Source: Stappia indica (GTDB lineage: Bacteria > Pseudomonadota > Alphaproteobacteria > Rhizobiales > Stappiaceae). Taken from it: a stretch of DNA of 64,000 nucleotides. This document shows positions 1-8,036 of this stretch, piece after piece. Under the pieces are notes generated by a model. That model did not search any database, was not told where the DNA came from, and was given only the letters and a program-made list of their open reading frames with translations. Both the position numbers and the translations under genes were made by a program. Each line of letters starts with the position of its first letter. The first letter of the stretch is position 1. The DNA lies in the NCBI RefSeq assembly GCF_009789575.1, contig NZ_CP046908.1, positions 4,183,001 to 4,247,000 of the forward strand, read 5' to 3'.

Positions 1-180
1 GAAGTCGGGGCGCCTGACCTGACCGCCAACAACTACCTCTATGGCAAGTCGATCGACGCGATCCGGGCGCAGGTCACCAATGCCCGCAACGGCGTCATGC
101 CGGCCTGGGCCCCGCGCCTCGATCCGGCGACGGTCAAGTCGCTTGCGGTCTATGTGCATGCCCTCGGCGGCGGCGAATGA
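1..180 (+). CDS. ccoP: cbb3-type cytochrome c oxidase subunit III, C-terminal end (partial)
   Basis: Only the last 59 codons are in the window; the gene begins upstream. The frame ends with a c-type cytochrome tail in which NGVMPAW supplies the methionine that is normally the axial ligand of the second heme of CcoP. CcoP is the diheme, membrane-anchored subunit that passes electrons from cytochrome c to the CcoN catalytic core. The identification rests on this tail and on ccoG, ccoH, ccoI and ccoS lying 5.7 kb downstream on the same strand. Another short cytochrome c domain protein is possible but less likely in this context. Confidence 0.82.
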   Translation, partial: EVGAPDLTANNYLYGKSIDAIRAQVTNARNGVMPAWAPRLDPATVKSLAVYVHALGGGE

Positions 181-210
181 TCCGCTGACGATCCGGCAGA
201 CATGCAGATA

Positions 211-236
211 AGGCGCCCTTCGGGGCGCCTTTTTTG
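211..236 (+). terminator. Rho-independent terminator after ccoP
   Basis: A GC-rich stem (AGGCGCC paired with GGCGCCT, tight loop) is followed by a run of T residues, 30 bases after the ccoP stop codon. It should end the ccoNOQP transcript and separate it from the inserted amidohydrolase gene. Confidence 0.9.
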
Positions 237-431
237 TTCTTCAGATGACGCCGCGTCTCCGCTGCGTCCGGCGGCGGCCGGGCGGGTTTTCCCCGTCGGA
301 TGCGTGAAAAAGGCGGCTTTCTTCAGGCTCTCGAAAGAATCGCCCCTCAGGGTATGTGTCGGATTTCAAGGCCGATGGCCGCGCGAGACGCCTTGCGCAT
401 GTCGGCGAAACACACGTTTGTGGAGCGTATT

Positions 432-2324
432 GTGAAAACCGTATCCAGTTCTTTCCTCGCCGTTCTGATGGCCGGCGTCAGTACATTGCCGGCGTTTGCC
501 GCCGAGGACGTCGCCGACCGGATCTGGTCGGGCGGCCCGGTCCTGACCATGAACGACCGTGCCCCGCGCGCGGAAGCGGTCGCGGAGAAGGACGGCAAGA
601 TCATTGCCGTCGGCTCTGTGGACGAGGTGATGAAGCACAAGGGCGAGGGCACCGAACTCGTCGACCTCAAGGGCCGGGCCATGCTGCCGGGCTTCGTCGA
701 TGCGCACGGCCATGCCTTCATGATCGGCGTGCAGGCCGTATCCGCCAACACCCAGCCGGCGCCCGACGGCAAGGTCAATGACATCGCCGCGCTGCAGCAG
801 ACCTTGGGCGAGTGGAAGGAAGCCTATCCGGAGCGCATCAAGCGGCTCGGAACCGTGCTCGGCTTCGGCTACGACGATGCGCAGCTCAAGGAGCAGCGTC
901 ATCCCACGCGCGAGGACCTGGACGCGGTGTCGACGGACGTGCCGATCGTGATCATCCACCAGTCCGCGCATATCGGTGTCTTCAACTCCAAGGCGCTGGA
1001 GGCGGTAGGCATCACCGCCGACACCAAGAACCCGGACGGCGGCGTCATCCGGCGCGAGGATGGCTCCAGCGAGCCGAACGGCGTGCTCGAGGAAGCCGCC
1101 TTCTTCCCGGCCCTGATGAAGCTGGTCTCCGGTCTCGACAAGGAGGGCGGCGAGGAACTGTTCGTCGCCGGTACCGAGCTGCTGGCGAGCTACGGCTACA
1201 CGACCGGCCAGGAAGGCCGCTCCACGCCCAATGTCGTGAAGCTGATGCAGGGGGCCTCCGATGCCGGACGCATCAAGATCGATGTCGTCACCTATCCGGA
1301 CGTTCTCGTCGACCGCGACTTCATCGCCGCCAACGTGTCGCAAACCTATCGCAACGGGTTCCGTGTCGGCGGCGCCAAGCTGACCATCGACGGCTCGCCG
1401 CAGGGCTTCACGGCGCTGCGCGACCGCCCCTATTACAATCCGCCCTCGCACTTCCGCGCGGATTATGCCGGCTATGCGGCCGCCAGCAGCGACCAGGTGT
1501 TCGACGCCATCGACTGGGCCTTCGCGAACGACATCCAGGTCATCACCCACTCCAACGGCGAGGGCGCGTCGGACATGCTGATCGCGGCGATCAAGTCCGC
1601 GACCGAGAAGCACGGCAACGACGACCGCCGCCCCGTGCTGATCCACGGCCAGTTCCTGCGCCAGGATCAGGTCGGCTCTCTCGATGAGCTCGACATCTTC
1701 CCCTCGCTGTTCCCCATGCACACCTTCTACTGGGGCGACTGGCACCGCGACCGCACCGTCGGTCCGGTCAATGCCGACAACATCTCGCCGACCGGCTGGG
1801 TGCGCGAGCGCGGCATGATGTTCTCCACCCACCACGATGCGCCGGTGGCCTTCCCCGACAGCATGCGCATTCTGGATGCCACCGTGACCCGGCGCTCGCG
1901 GTCTGGCGATATCCTCGGCCCGCACCAGCGGGTCGATGTGATGACCGCGCTGAAGGCGATGACCATCTGGCCGGCCTATCAGCACTTTGAAGAGGGTCAG
2001 AAGGGATCGATCGAGACCGGCAAGGTCGCCGATCTCATCATCCTGAGCCAGGATCCGACGGCGATCGATCCCGAGACGCTGGACACGCTGAAGGTTCAGG
2101 AGACGATCAAGCACGGCGAGACCATCTACAGCCGCAAGGACGAAGAGAAGCAGGGCAACCTGCGGATGCGCCCGGGGCCGGACGGCAGCGACGCCCTCGG
2201 CAACTTCCTGCGCAACGCCTCGGCCAGCGTCGAGGCTGCCGGCGGCCATGCGCATGGGCCCGATCTTCTGTACCAGGCCTTTGCGGCCGGCTTTGGCGCA
2301 CAGGCGCCTGCCAGCACCCGCTGA
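432..2324 (+). CDS. Exported metal-dependent amidohydrolase (Amidohydro_3 / YtcJ-like)
   Basis: About 630 residues. The GTG at 432 is chosen because GGAG lies six bases before it and it gives a clean signal peptide (KT, hydrophobic core, cleavage near AFA|AE at residue 23). In-frame ATGs at 300 and 399 would bury that peptide inside a longer N-terminus. The metal-binding HxH is at residues 92-94 (FVDAHGH), and the C-terminal GKVADLIILSQDP segment is typical of YtcJ-like amidohydrolases. This family hydrolyses amide or related C-N bonds; the substrate cannot be deduced. Export suggests a periplasmic substrate. It sits between ccoP and a copper amine oxidase, so an amine- or amide-utilisation role is an inference. 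Confidence 0.8.
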   Translation: MKTVSSSFLAVLMAGVSTLPAFAAEDVADRIWSGGPVLTMNDRAPRAEAVAEKDGKIIAVGSVDEVMKHKGEGTELVDLKGRAMLPGFVDAHGHAFMIGVQAVSANTQPAPDGKVNDIAALQQTLGEWKEAYPERIKRLGTVLGFGYDDAQLKEQRHPTREDLDAVSTDVPIVIIHQSAHIGVFNSKALEAVGITADTKNPDGGVIRREDGSSEPNGVLEEAAFFPALMKLVSGLDKEGGEELFVAGTELLASYGYTTGQEGRSTPNVVKLMQGASDAGRIKIDVVTYPDVLVDRDFIAANVSQTYRNGFRVGGAKLTIDGSPQGFTALRDRPYYNPPSHFRADYAGYAAASSDQVFDAIDWAFANDIQVITHSNGEGASDMLIAAIKSATEKHGNDDRRPVLIHGQFLRQDQVGSLDELDIFPSLFPMHTFYWGDWHRDRTVGPVNADNISPTGWVRERGMMFSTHHDAPVAFPDSMRILDATVTRRSRSGDILGPHQRVDVMTALKAMTIWPAYQHFEEGQKGSIETGKVADLIILSQDPTAIDPETLDTLKVQETIKHGETIYSRKDEEKQGNLRMRPGPDGSDALGNFLRNASASVEAAGGHAHGPDLLYQAFAAGFGAQAPASTR

Positions 2325-2346
2325 CCGCAACACCCTTGCCGAACTG

Positions 2347-2383
2347 AAAAAACGCCCGGGATCGGATGGTCCCGGGCATTTTG
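2347..2383. terminator. Bidirectional terminator between amidohydrolase and araC-type gene
   Basis: Perfect 7 bp stem GCCCGGG/CCCGGGC (2354-2360 and 2371-2377), six A residues on its left and ATTTT on its right. It serves as an intrinsic terminator for both converging genes and is stronger for the minus-strand one. Confidence 0.85.
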
Positions 2384-2412
2384 CATCGTGAGGGGGAGAG
2401 AGCAGCCCCGCG

Positions 2413-3447
2413 TTAGTCGCGGGCGCCTGCGTCCTTGCGCAGAGCGCTCGGCCGTGCGCCGGTCGCCTTCCTGAAGGCACGTGCGAAGGCGCCCTGGTCG
2501 GTGTAGCCGAGCCGCCAGGCGATCTCCCCGACCGGCAGCCGCGTGCGTTGCAAGGCCCACAGCGCGTAGTCGAGTCGCGCCTCGTCGGTCATCGCCCTGA
2601 AGCTCGGCCCGTCCGCATCCAGAAGGCGGCGCAGGCTGCGTCCCGACAGGCCGAGATCGGCTGCAATGTCGTCTTGCGAGAACGGGCCCTGTCCGACGCG
2701 CCGGCGGATCGCCTCGCCGACGCGCTGCCCGGGATCGTCGCTGCGGCGCGCCTGCTGCAGGTGATCGGGCGTTGGCCCGGCGGACGGAAAGGCATCTGTC
2801 CTGATGGCAAGGTCGAGCAGCCGGGCCGGGAAGGCCAGCATGTTGAGCCTCTGGCCGTAAAGCGGCATGCAGCCGGCCTGCCGGGCCAGCGCCGCGCGGC
2901 AGCCGTCCTGCTCGTGTTCCAGTGCCAGTTCCGCCATTGGCACAGTGCCGGCGAACCTTTCGATCACCGCATGCAGGAAGCCGAGCGTGAATTCGGCATC
3001 GCGCGAGCGCGGCCAGATGCGCGGATCGTGGATGCGATAGGCGAGGGTGCAGGTGTCGCCCTCGACCTGCCGCTCGAAGGTGGTGCCCTCCTGCAGGGCC
3101 TGCAGGTCGGCGAGCAGCCGGGCGAGGAGGCCGCCGAGCCGCGTCTCCCCGAGGCCGGAGGGGAACAGCGTCGCCAGTGCGGGTGCCGCGATCTGCCGGC
3201 CGCAGGTCCACAGGCAGGCCTGCGTGCCGGCCTGGCGCCCGGCGTTTTCCAGCAGGGTCGTGAAGCGGTCGAGCGGGATCGCGTGCGACGGGGCGAGCGT
3301 GACGCTGAGGCCCGTCTCGGCAAAGGCGCGGGGAGCGTCGAGCCCGGCGCCGGCGAGCACGTCGCTGATCAGCGGCAGCGCTGCGGCGGAGATGGTCACC
3401 CGGCAAGCGGGCGAGGCGGGACTCAAGGGACGTTGCGAGGCGTGCAT
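2413..3447 (-). CDS. AraC-family transcriptional regulator
   Basis: 344 residues: an N-terminal Arabinose_bd-type effector domain (roughly residues 20-210) and a C-terminal double helix-turn-helix AraC domain (about 240-335). The second helix-turn-helix shows the usual VGEIAWRLGYTDQGAFARAFRKATGARPS pattern split across its two helices. It lies 76 bp downstream of the copper amine oxidase gene on the same strand, so the two may be cotranscribed, and it probably controls that enzyme. The effector is unknown; an amine would be a reasonable guess from context. Confidence 0.88.
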   Translation of the reverse strand: MHASQRPLSPASPACRVTISAAALPLISDVLAGAGLDAPRAFAETGLSVTLAPSHAIPLDRFTTLLENAGRQAGTQACLWTCGRQIAAPALATLFPSGLGETRLGGLLARLLADLQALQEGTTFERQVEGDTCTLAYRIHDPRIWPRSRDAEFTLGFLHAVIERFAGTVPMAELALEHEQDGCRAALARQAGCMPLYGQRLNMLAFPARLLDLAIRTDAFPSAGPTPDHLQQARRSDDPGQRVGEAIRRRVGQGPFSQDDIAADLGLSGRSLRRLLDADGPSFRAMTDEARLDYALWALQRTRLPVGEIAWRLGYTDQGAFARAFRKATGARPSALRKDAGARD

Positions 3448-3522
3448 GGCCGGCTCCGGATCCGTCGCCCGATGGTGGGCGGCGGATCCGGGACTGTCAA
3501 TCGCGGCGCGCGGCGGTCTGCG

Positions 3523-5517
3523 TTACTCCGGCAGGCGGATGGTGAGCGCCGGATTGTAGGGGAAGAAGTTGAAGGGTCGCAGCGTGAAGCCCTTCCACAT
3601 GGTCGACATCACCGGCCAGTCTTCCGTGTGCGGCACATGGTGGAAGCCCATCGTGTACCAGGTGACGATGTCGGTGTTGCCGATGGGCCGGTCCTGCTGC
3701 GTCCAGGTCGCCAGCGTGTCCGAGCCGTCGCTCTGGAAGGCGAAGCGCCCGCCCGCATAGCGCTCGCTTGCGCTGTAGGGCGTGTTCCACAGCGTGTATT
3801 CCACATAGGCGTTGCGCTTCATCGGCATGTCGCCGGAATAGTCGAACGGCGAATAGGCGACGCTGTTGCCCGGCACGATCATGTAGCCCGGATGATGGCC
3901 GAGCGGGCCTTCCGCGCCCATGTTCATGACGTGATACATGGCGGGCGTGTCCGGATTGATCTTGTAGCGCCCGCCGAGCTCGCTCATCGCCATCTTCGTC
4001 TCCGTCACCCAGAACGAACGGCGCGGCGCCCCGTCCTCCGCCTTGCCCGGCACCAGCCCCGTGCGCATGAAGCTGTTGGCCTGGCCGTCGATGTCGAAGT
4101 CGAGGCGGAAGTTGAAGTAGTGATCGTGGTTGGGCGCGATCAGGTTCGGCGCGATCAAGGTGCCGTGGCGGGTTTCCTCCGCCGCTCCCTCGTCGCGCAT
4201 CGACTTGATGACCGCGCCTTTCACCGCGTCGAGCCCGGTGGAGCCGACCATCACGTCGAGCCGCCCGTCCTGATGGAAGACATAGTCGACGAGATAGTCG
4301 TAATTGCCGACCTCGGAGGCCGAGCGCACCACCAGCTGGGTCGCGGGGCGCCCTTCCGCCGGCACCTGCTCGGCTTCGCTCTGCGCGAAGATCTCGAAGT
4401 GCCGCCAGGCCGGGTCGCCGATATTGCGCTCGAAGATGCAGATCGCATCGGGAATGGAGAGCGGCGTGCCCTGGTCGGTATGCACCACCGCCGGCAGGAA
4501 GGTGGCATGGGTCGGACAGTCGACGCCGGCCCTAAGCGGGGTGAGGAAGATGCCGAAGCCGTATTCGCCGCTGTCCATGTAGGTGCGCCAGTACCAGCCT
4601 TCGTCCGGGTCCATGTAGGGCACGAAGACCTCGGACAGATGCGCCTGGTAAAGCACGGAGCGCCAGCGCTCGCCGTCGCGCGCTTCGATATTCGACAGAA
4701 CGACGCCGGGTCGCTTGTCGACCCGCGCCCGGAACCGCCAGATGTCCCAGGAGATCAGGCCGTTCTCGATGGTGACGTTGGAGCCGCCCGGCTGCGACAG
4801 GGTGACCGGATTGCCGCGCGGGCGCAGCGCGCCGGTACGGGCCTCCACTTCCGCTTCCGTATAGCCCCAGCCGTCCTCCGGCACGGGCCGCACGCCGGTA
4901 TCGAACACCTCGGCCACCGATCCGGCATTGAGGTCGACCACCGCATAGAGCCCTTCCACGGGCTTGGCGTAGAAGTTGGAGCCCTCCGGCAGGACGTAGC
5001 ACGGCACCTTCATCAGCCGCCGCCCGTCCTCTTCCGGCAGTCCGAAGCGGCCGGCGGTCAACGGCAGGCAGAACACCTGATCGGGCGTGAGGCCGCGCTT
5101 GGCCAGACCCTCGATGAACTGCGGATTGGAGGTCGCAAGCTCCATGGCGGTCATGAACTCGGCGACCAGGATCATGGTCTCGGCAGGCGCGGGTTCGACC
5201 GAGACCACACGGTCGCCCGCAAGGTCAACTTCCGCGACGAAGGCGCCCTCGCTCGTCTTGAAATGCACCTCGACGGCGCGGGGCTCCGGATCGCCTTCGC
5301 TCCAGCCGAGCACCAGGGACTTTTCCGGCTCCTGCAGCGAGATATAGGGGTAGAGCGTGCCGTCGCCCGTCCGTCCGGCCGCAGTCAGCAGGGCGACGGC
5401 CTCGGTGATTTCCGCCTCGGTCAAGGCGTCGAGCGGATGGCTCGCGGCCGGCAGCGCGGCCGATGCAAGCAGTCCCGCAGCCAAGCAGCCGGCTGCGAAG
5501 CGATGAATATGCGGCAT
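3523..5517 (-). CDS. tynA: Periplasmic copper amine oxidase (primary-amine oxidase)
   Basis: 664 residues with a signal peptide (cleavage near residue 25). Copper amine oxidases convert primary amines to aldehydes, releasing ammonia and hydrogen peroxide. Family landmarks are visible: the topaquinone precursor is Tyr406 in SEVGNYDY; the catalytic-base Asp315 is in YMDSGEYG; two copper ligands are His464 and His466 in NHDHYFNF; the third His lies near the C-terminus in GFHHVPH. The length matches bacterial enzymes that lack the extra N-terminal D1 domain. The enzyme needs periplasmic copper, and its gene sits just before the cbb3 copper-handling genes. The symbol is assigned by family; the preferred amine is unknown. 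Confidence 0.93.
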   Translation of the reverse strand: MPHIHRFAAGCLAAGLLASAALPAASHPLDALTEAEITEAVALLTAAGRTGDGTLYPYISLQEPEKSLVLGWSEGDPEPRAVEVHFKTSEGAFVAEVDLAGDRVVSVEPAPAETMILVAEFMTAMELATSNPQFIEGLAKRGLTPDQVFCLPLTAGRFGLPEEDGRRLMKVPCYVLPEGSNFYAKPVEGLYAVVDLNAGSVAEVFDTGVRPVPEDGWGYTEAEVEARTGALRPRGNPVTLSQPGGSNVTIENGLISWDIWRFRARVDKRPGVVLSNIEARDGERWRSVLYQAHLSEVFVPYMDPDEGWYWRTYMDSGEYGFGIFLTPLRAGVDCPTHATFLPAVVHTDQGTPLSIPDAICIFERNIGDPAWRHFEIFAQSEAEQVPAEGRPATQLVVRSASEVGNYDYLVDYVFHQDGRLDVMVGSTGLDAVKGAVIKSMRDEGAAEETRHGTLIAPNLIAPNHDHYFNFRLDFDIDGQANSFMRTGLVPGKAEDGAPRRSFWVTETKMAMSELGGRYKINPDTPAMYHVMNMGAEGPLGHHPGYMIVPGNSVAYSPFDYSGDMPMKRNAYVEYTLWNTPYSASERYAGGRFAFQSDGSDTLATWTQQDRPIGNTDIVTWYTMGFHHVPHTEDWPVMSTMWKGFTLRPFNFFPYNPALTIRLPE

Positions 5518-5688
5518 GGGATGTGCCCCTCCTCAAAAGTCTTCCCGTCTGGACAGGCGGTGCCGGATCTGCCGTCCGGTCGTGACCGCCCTTGCGCCAC
5601 GATAGGCCGCAGGAGAAGGAGCAGTTGTGCAATTGTGGCCAAAGGCGCAGGATTGGCGCGGATCTCCGGTGCCGCGGGCCTGTCTGCC

Positions 5689-5702
5689 TTGATGCCGATC
5701 AA
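5689..5702. promoter_or_regulatory. FNR/FixK box upstream of ccoG
   Basis: TTGAT-GCCG-ATCAA, a perfect match to the TTGAT-N4-ATCAA consensus for FNR/FixK-type oxygen-responsive regulators. It is centred at 5695.5, about 190 bp before the ccoG start. A weak -10-like element around 5722-5728 would place it near -41.5, the class II activator position. It could also influence the divergent amine oxidase gene, whose start is about 180 bp away. Confidence 0.75.
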
Positions 5703-5888
5703 GGCGGGCGGGGACGGGCAATGCTAGTCACATGGAACGACGAACGGCGGGATCTGGAGCCGGCGGCGGATTGTCGCGGTGTTGACGTGTCGCAATCCTG
5801 CCGCTCGCGGCCGGCGCTAGTGTCGCCCTGATCGGGTGAACCGCCGCTCCCAAGGGCACCCCGGCACGGGACAGCGGAGCCCAGTGAC

Positions 5889-7358
5889 ATGGACGGAACA
5901 ATGCGCGCAGAATCGGATCCCTCCGGCGCCGGTGGCCAGCCGGACGAATGGTTTGCCTCGGCCAAGAAGATCTACCCCATGGCGGTGCACGGCACCTTCC
6001 GGAAGATCAAGTGGGCCGTGCTCTTTGCCACGCTCGGCATCTACTATTTCCTGCCCTTCCTGCGCTGGGACCGCGGTCCCGACGCGCCGGACCAGGCCGT
6101 TCTCATCGACCTTGCCGGCCGGCGCGCCTATTTCTTCTTCATCGAGATCTGGCCGCAGGAGGTCTACTACCTCACGGGCCTCTTGATCCTTGCGGCGATG
6201 GGGCTGTTCCTGATGAACGCCGTCGCCGGCCGCATCTGGTGCGGCTACCTGTGCCCGCAGACCGTGTGGACCGACCTGTTCCTGTGGGTCGAGCGCCAGA
6301 TCGAGGGCGACCGGCGCGAGCGCATGCTGCTCGATGCCGAGCCCTGGACCGTGACCAAGGTCATGCAGAAGTTCTCCAAGCACACCCTGTGGCTGATGAT
6401 CGCCTGGTGGACGGGCGGCGCCTGGGTGCTCTACTTCGCCGACGCGCCGACCCTGGTGAAGTCGCTCGCGACCGGCGAGGCGCCGTTCTCCGCCTATCTG
6501 TGGATCGGCATTCTCACCTTCACCACCTACGCGCTTGCCGGCCACATGCGCGAGCAGGTCTGCATCTTCCTGTGCCCCTGGCCGCGCATCCAGGCCGCCC
6601 TCACGGACGAGGACGCGCTCAACGTCACCTATCGCTACGACCGCGGCGAGCCGCGCGGCTCGCTCAAGCAGAACCGCAAGCGCGTGGACGAGGGACTGCC
6701 TGCCGGCGACTGCATCGACTGCTACCAGTGCGTCCACGCCTGCCCGACCGGCGTCGACATCCGCAACGGGACGCAGCTCGGCTGTATCCAGTGCGGGCTG
6801 TGCATCGACGCCTGCGACACGGTCATGGACAAGGTCGGCAAGCCGCACGGCCTGATCGCCTACGACACCGACGAGAACATCAAGCGCCGGATGGAAGGGC
6901 GCGAGACCGTCGTGCGGATGGTCCGGCCGCGCACCATCATTTATGCCGCGATCATCGTACTGGTCGGCGCGATCATGGCCTATGCGCTGGCCACGCGTCA
7001 GCACGAGGGCATGAGCGTCCTGCATGACCGCAACCCGATCTATGTCGAGTTGTCCGATGGCGGCGTGCGCAACGGCTACACCATCCGCATGCTCAACAAG
7101 CGGCTGAGCGCACGCGAGTTCGCCCTGTCGGTGGAAGGCATGCCCGAAGGCACCCGCATCGAGGCGGTCGGTATCAGCGAACATGCGGACGGTGCCCCGC
7201 TCGTCACCGTCGGGGTCGACACCACGCGCGAACTCCGCGTGCTGGTCTTCTCGCCGGCGGGTGCGCAGCTCGACAAGTCGACGCCGATCACCTTCCGCCT
7301 GCGCGATACGGCGAGCGGCGACACGGCGACCGTGGGCGACTTCTTCAAGGCGCCCTAA
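5889..7358 (+). CDS. ccoG: cbb3 oxidase assembly ferredoxin-like protein CcoG/FixG
   Basis: 489 residues with several membrane segments in the N-terminal half and another near residue 345. Two ferredoxin-type 4Fe-4S motifs are complete (CIDCYQCVHACP and CIQCGLCIDAC), and the FixG hallmark WCGYLCPQTVW is present. The C-terminal third is the periplasmic FixG C-terminal domain. CcoG is an electron-transfer protein that reduces Cu(II) during cbb3 oxidase assembly. It opens the ccoGHIS operon and has its own FNR/FixK box because the cluster is split from ccoP. Confidence 0.96.
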   Translation: MDGTMRAESDPSGAGGQPDEWFASAKKIYPMAVHGTFRKIKWAVLFATLGIYYFLPFLRWDRGPDAPDQAVLIDLAGRRAYFFFIEIWPQEVYYLTGLLILAAMGLFLMNAVAGRIWCGYLCPQTVWTDLFLWVERQIEGDRRERMLLDAEPWTVTKVMQKFSKHTLWLMIAWWTGGAWVLYFADAPTLVKSLATGEAPFSAYLWIGILTFTTYALAGHMREQVCIFLCPWPRIQAALTDEDALNVTYRYDRGEPRGSLKQNRKRVDEGLPAGDCIDCYQCVHACPTGVDIRNGTQLGCIQCGLCIDACDTVMDKVGKPHGLIAYDTDENIKRRMEGRETVVRMVRPRTIIYAAIIVLVGAIMAYALATRQHEGMSVLHDRNPIYVELSDGGVRNGYTIRMLNKRLSAREFALSVEGMPEGTRIEAVGISEHADGAPLVTVGVDTTRELRVLVFSPAGAQLDKSTPITFRLRDTASGDTATVGDFFKAP

Positions 7359-7387
7359 GCCGCGGGCGGCACGTACTAATCCGGACC

Positions 7388-7414
7388 GGAGGTCTGCGGC
7401 TGTCGCAGGCCTCC
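7388..7414 (+). other. Intercistronic stem-loop between ccoG and ccoH
   Basis: An 11 bp near-perfect inverted repeat (7388-7398 pairs with 7404-7414, one G-T pair, five-base loop). No T run follows, so it is more likely an mRNA-processing or stability element than a terminator. Confidence 0.5.
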
Positions 7415-7466
7415 CCCTTCCGGTAGGATCGCCCGCATGTAAACTGCATTGGACCAGAGGCACGAC

Positions 7467-8006
7467 ATGACCGCATCCCACGCCGCAACGAGGCGCCCGA
7501 CGACCGAGCGCCCGACGACCGAGCGCAAGGTGACGGGCCGCACGGTGTTGATCTGGCTCGGCGGCTTCTTCTTCGTGATGCTCGTCGCCAACATCTTCTT
7601 CGTCTATTTCGCACTGTCCTCCTTCCCCGGCGTGGTGACCGACCGCGCCTACGAGGCAGGACAGGCCTATAATCGCGACATCGCGGCTTCCCGCGCTCAG
7701 AGCGAGCTGAACTGGAACGTCAGCGGCAATGTCACGCGCGGCGATGACGGCATCGCCCGGATCGAGGTTTCCGCGCTCGATGCTGCCGGCAACCCGCTGA
7801 CCGGCCTGTCGGTCGAGGCGACGCTGCAGCGCCCGGCAAGCCCGGAGCCGGCCCGCCAGCTGGTGCTGAGCGAAGGCGAGCTCGGCCGCTATGCGGCGCA
7901 GGCAGAGGATGTCGCGCCGGGCCGCTGGATCCTTCAGCTCGATGCCAGTTCGGGCAACGAGGGCGAGACCTTCCGTTCGCAGAACCGGGTCTTCTTTTCC
8001 GAATAG
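7467..8006 (+). CDS. ccoH: cbb3 oxidase biogenesis protein CcoH/FixH
   Basis: 179 residues from the ATG at 7467, which has AGAGG six bases upstream; the in-frame ATG at 7449 lacks such a site. One N-terminal transmembrane segment (about residues 25-48) is followed by a periplasmic FixH domain. CcoH is needed to stabilise the assembling cbb3 complex. The cytoplasmic N-terminus contains a perfect tandem duplication of PTTER, encoded by a 15 bp direct repeat (7494-7523), which looks like a recent slippage event. Confidence 0.93.
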   Translation: MTASHAATRRPTTERPTTERKVTGRTVLIWLGGFFFVMLVANIFFVYFALSSFPGVVTDRAYEAGQAYNRDIAASRAQSELNWNVSGNVTRGDDGIARIEVSALDAAGNPLTGLSVEATLQRPASPEPARQLVLSEGELGRYAAQAEDVAPGRWILQLDASSGNEGETFRSQNRVFFSE

Positions 8007-8036
8007 GCGGCGGGTAAGCCGGCAAGGGCAGGCGAG

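Noticed and set aside
2548-5727. A 1,059-codon open frame on the plus strand opposite the AraC and amine oxidase genes
   Set aside because: The opposite strand encodes proteins with intact catalytic motifs; this frame is a composition-driven shadow.
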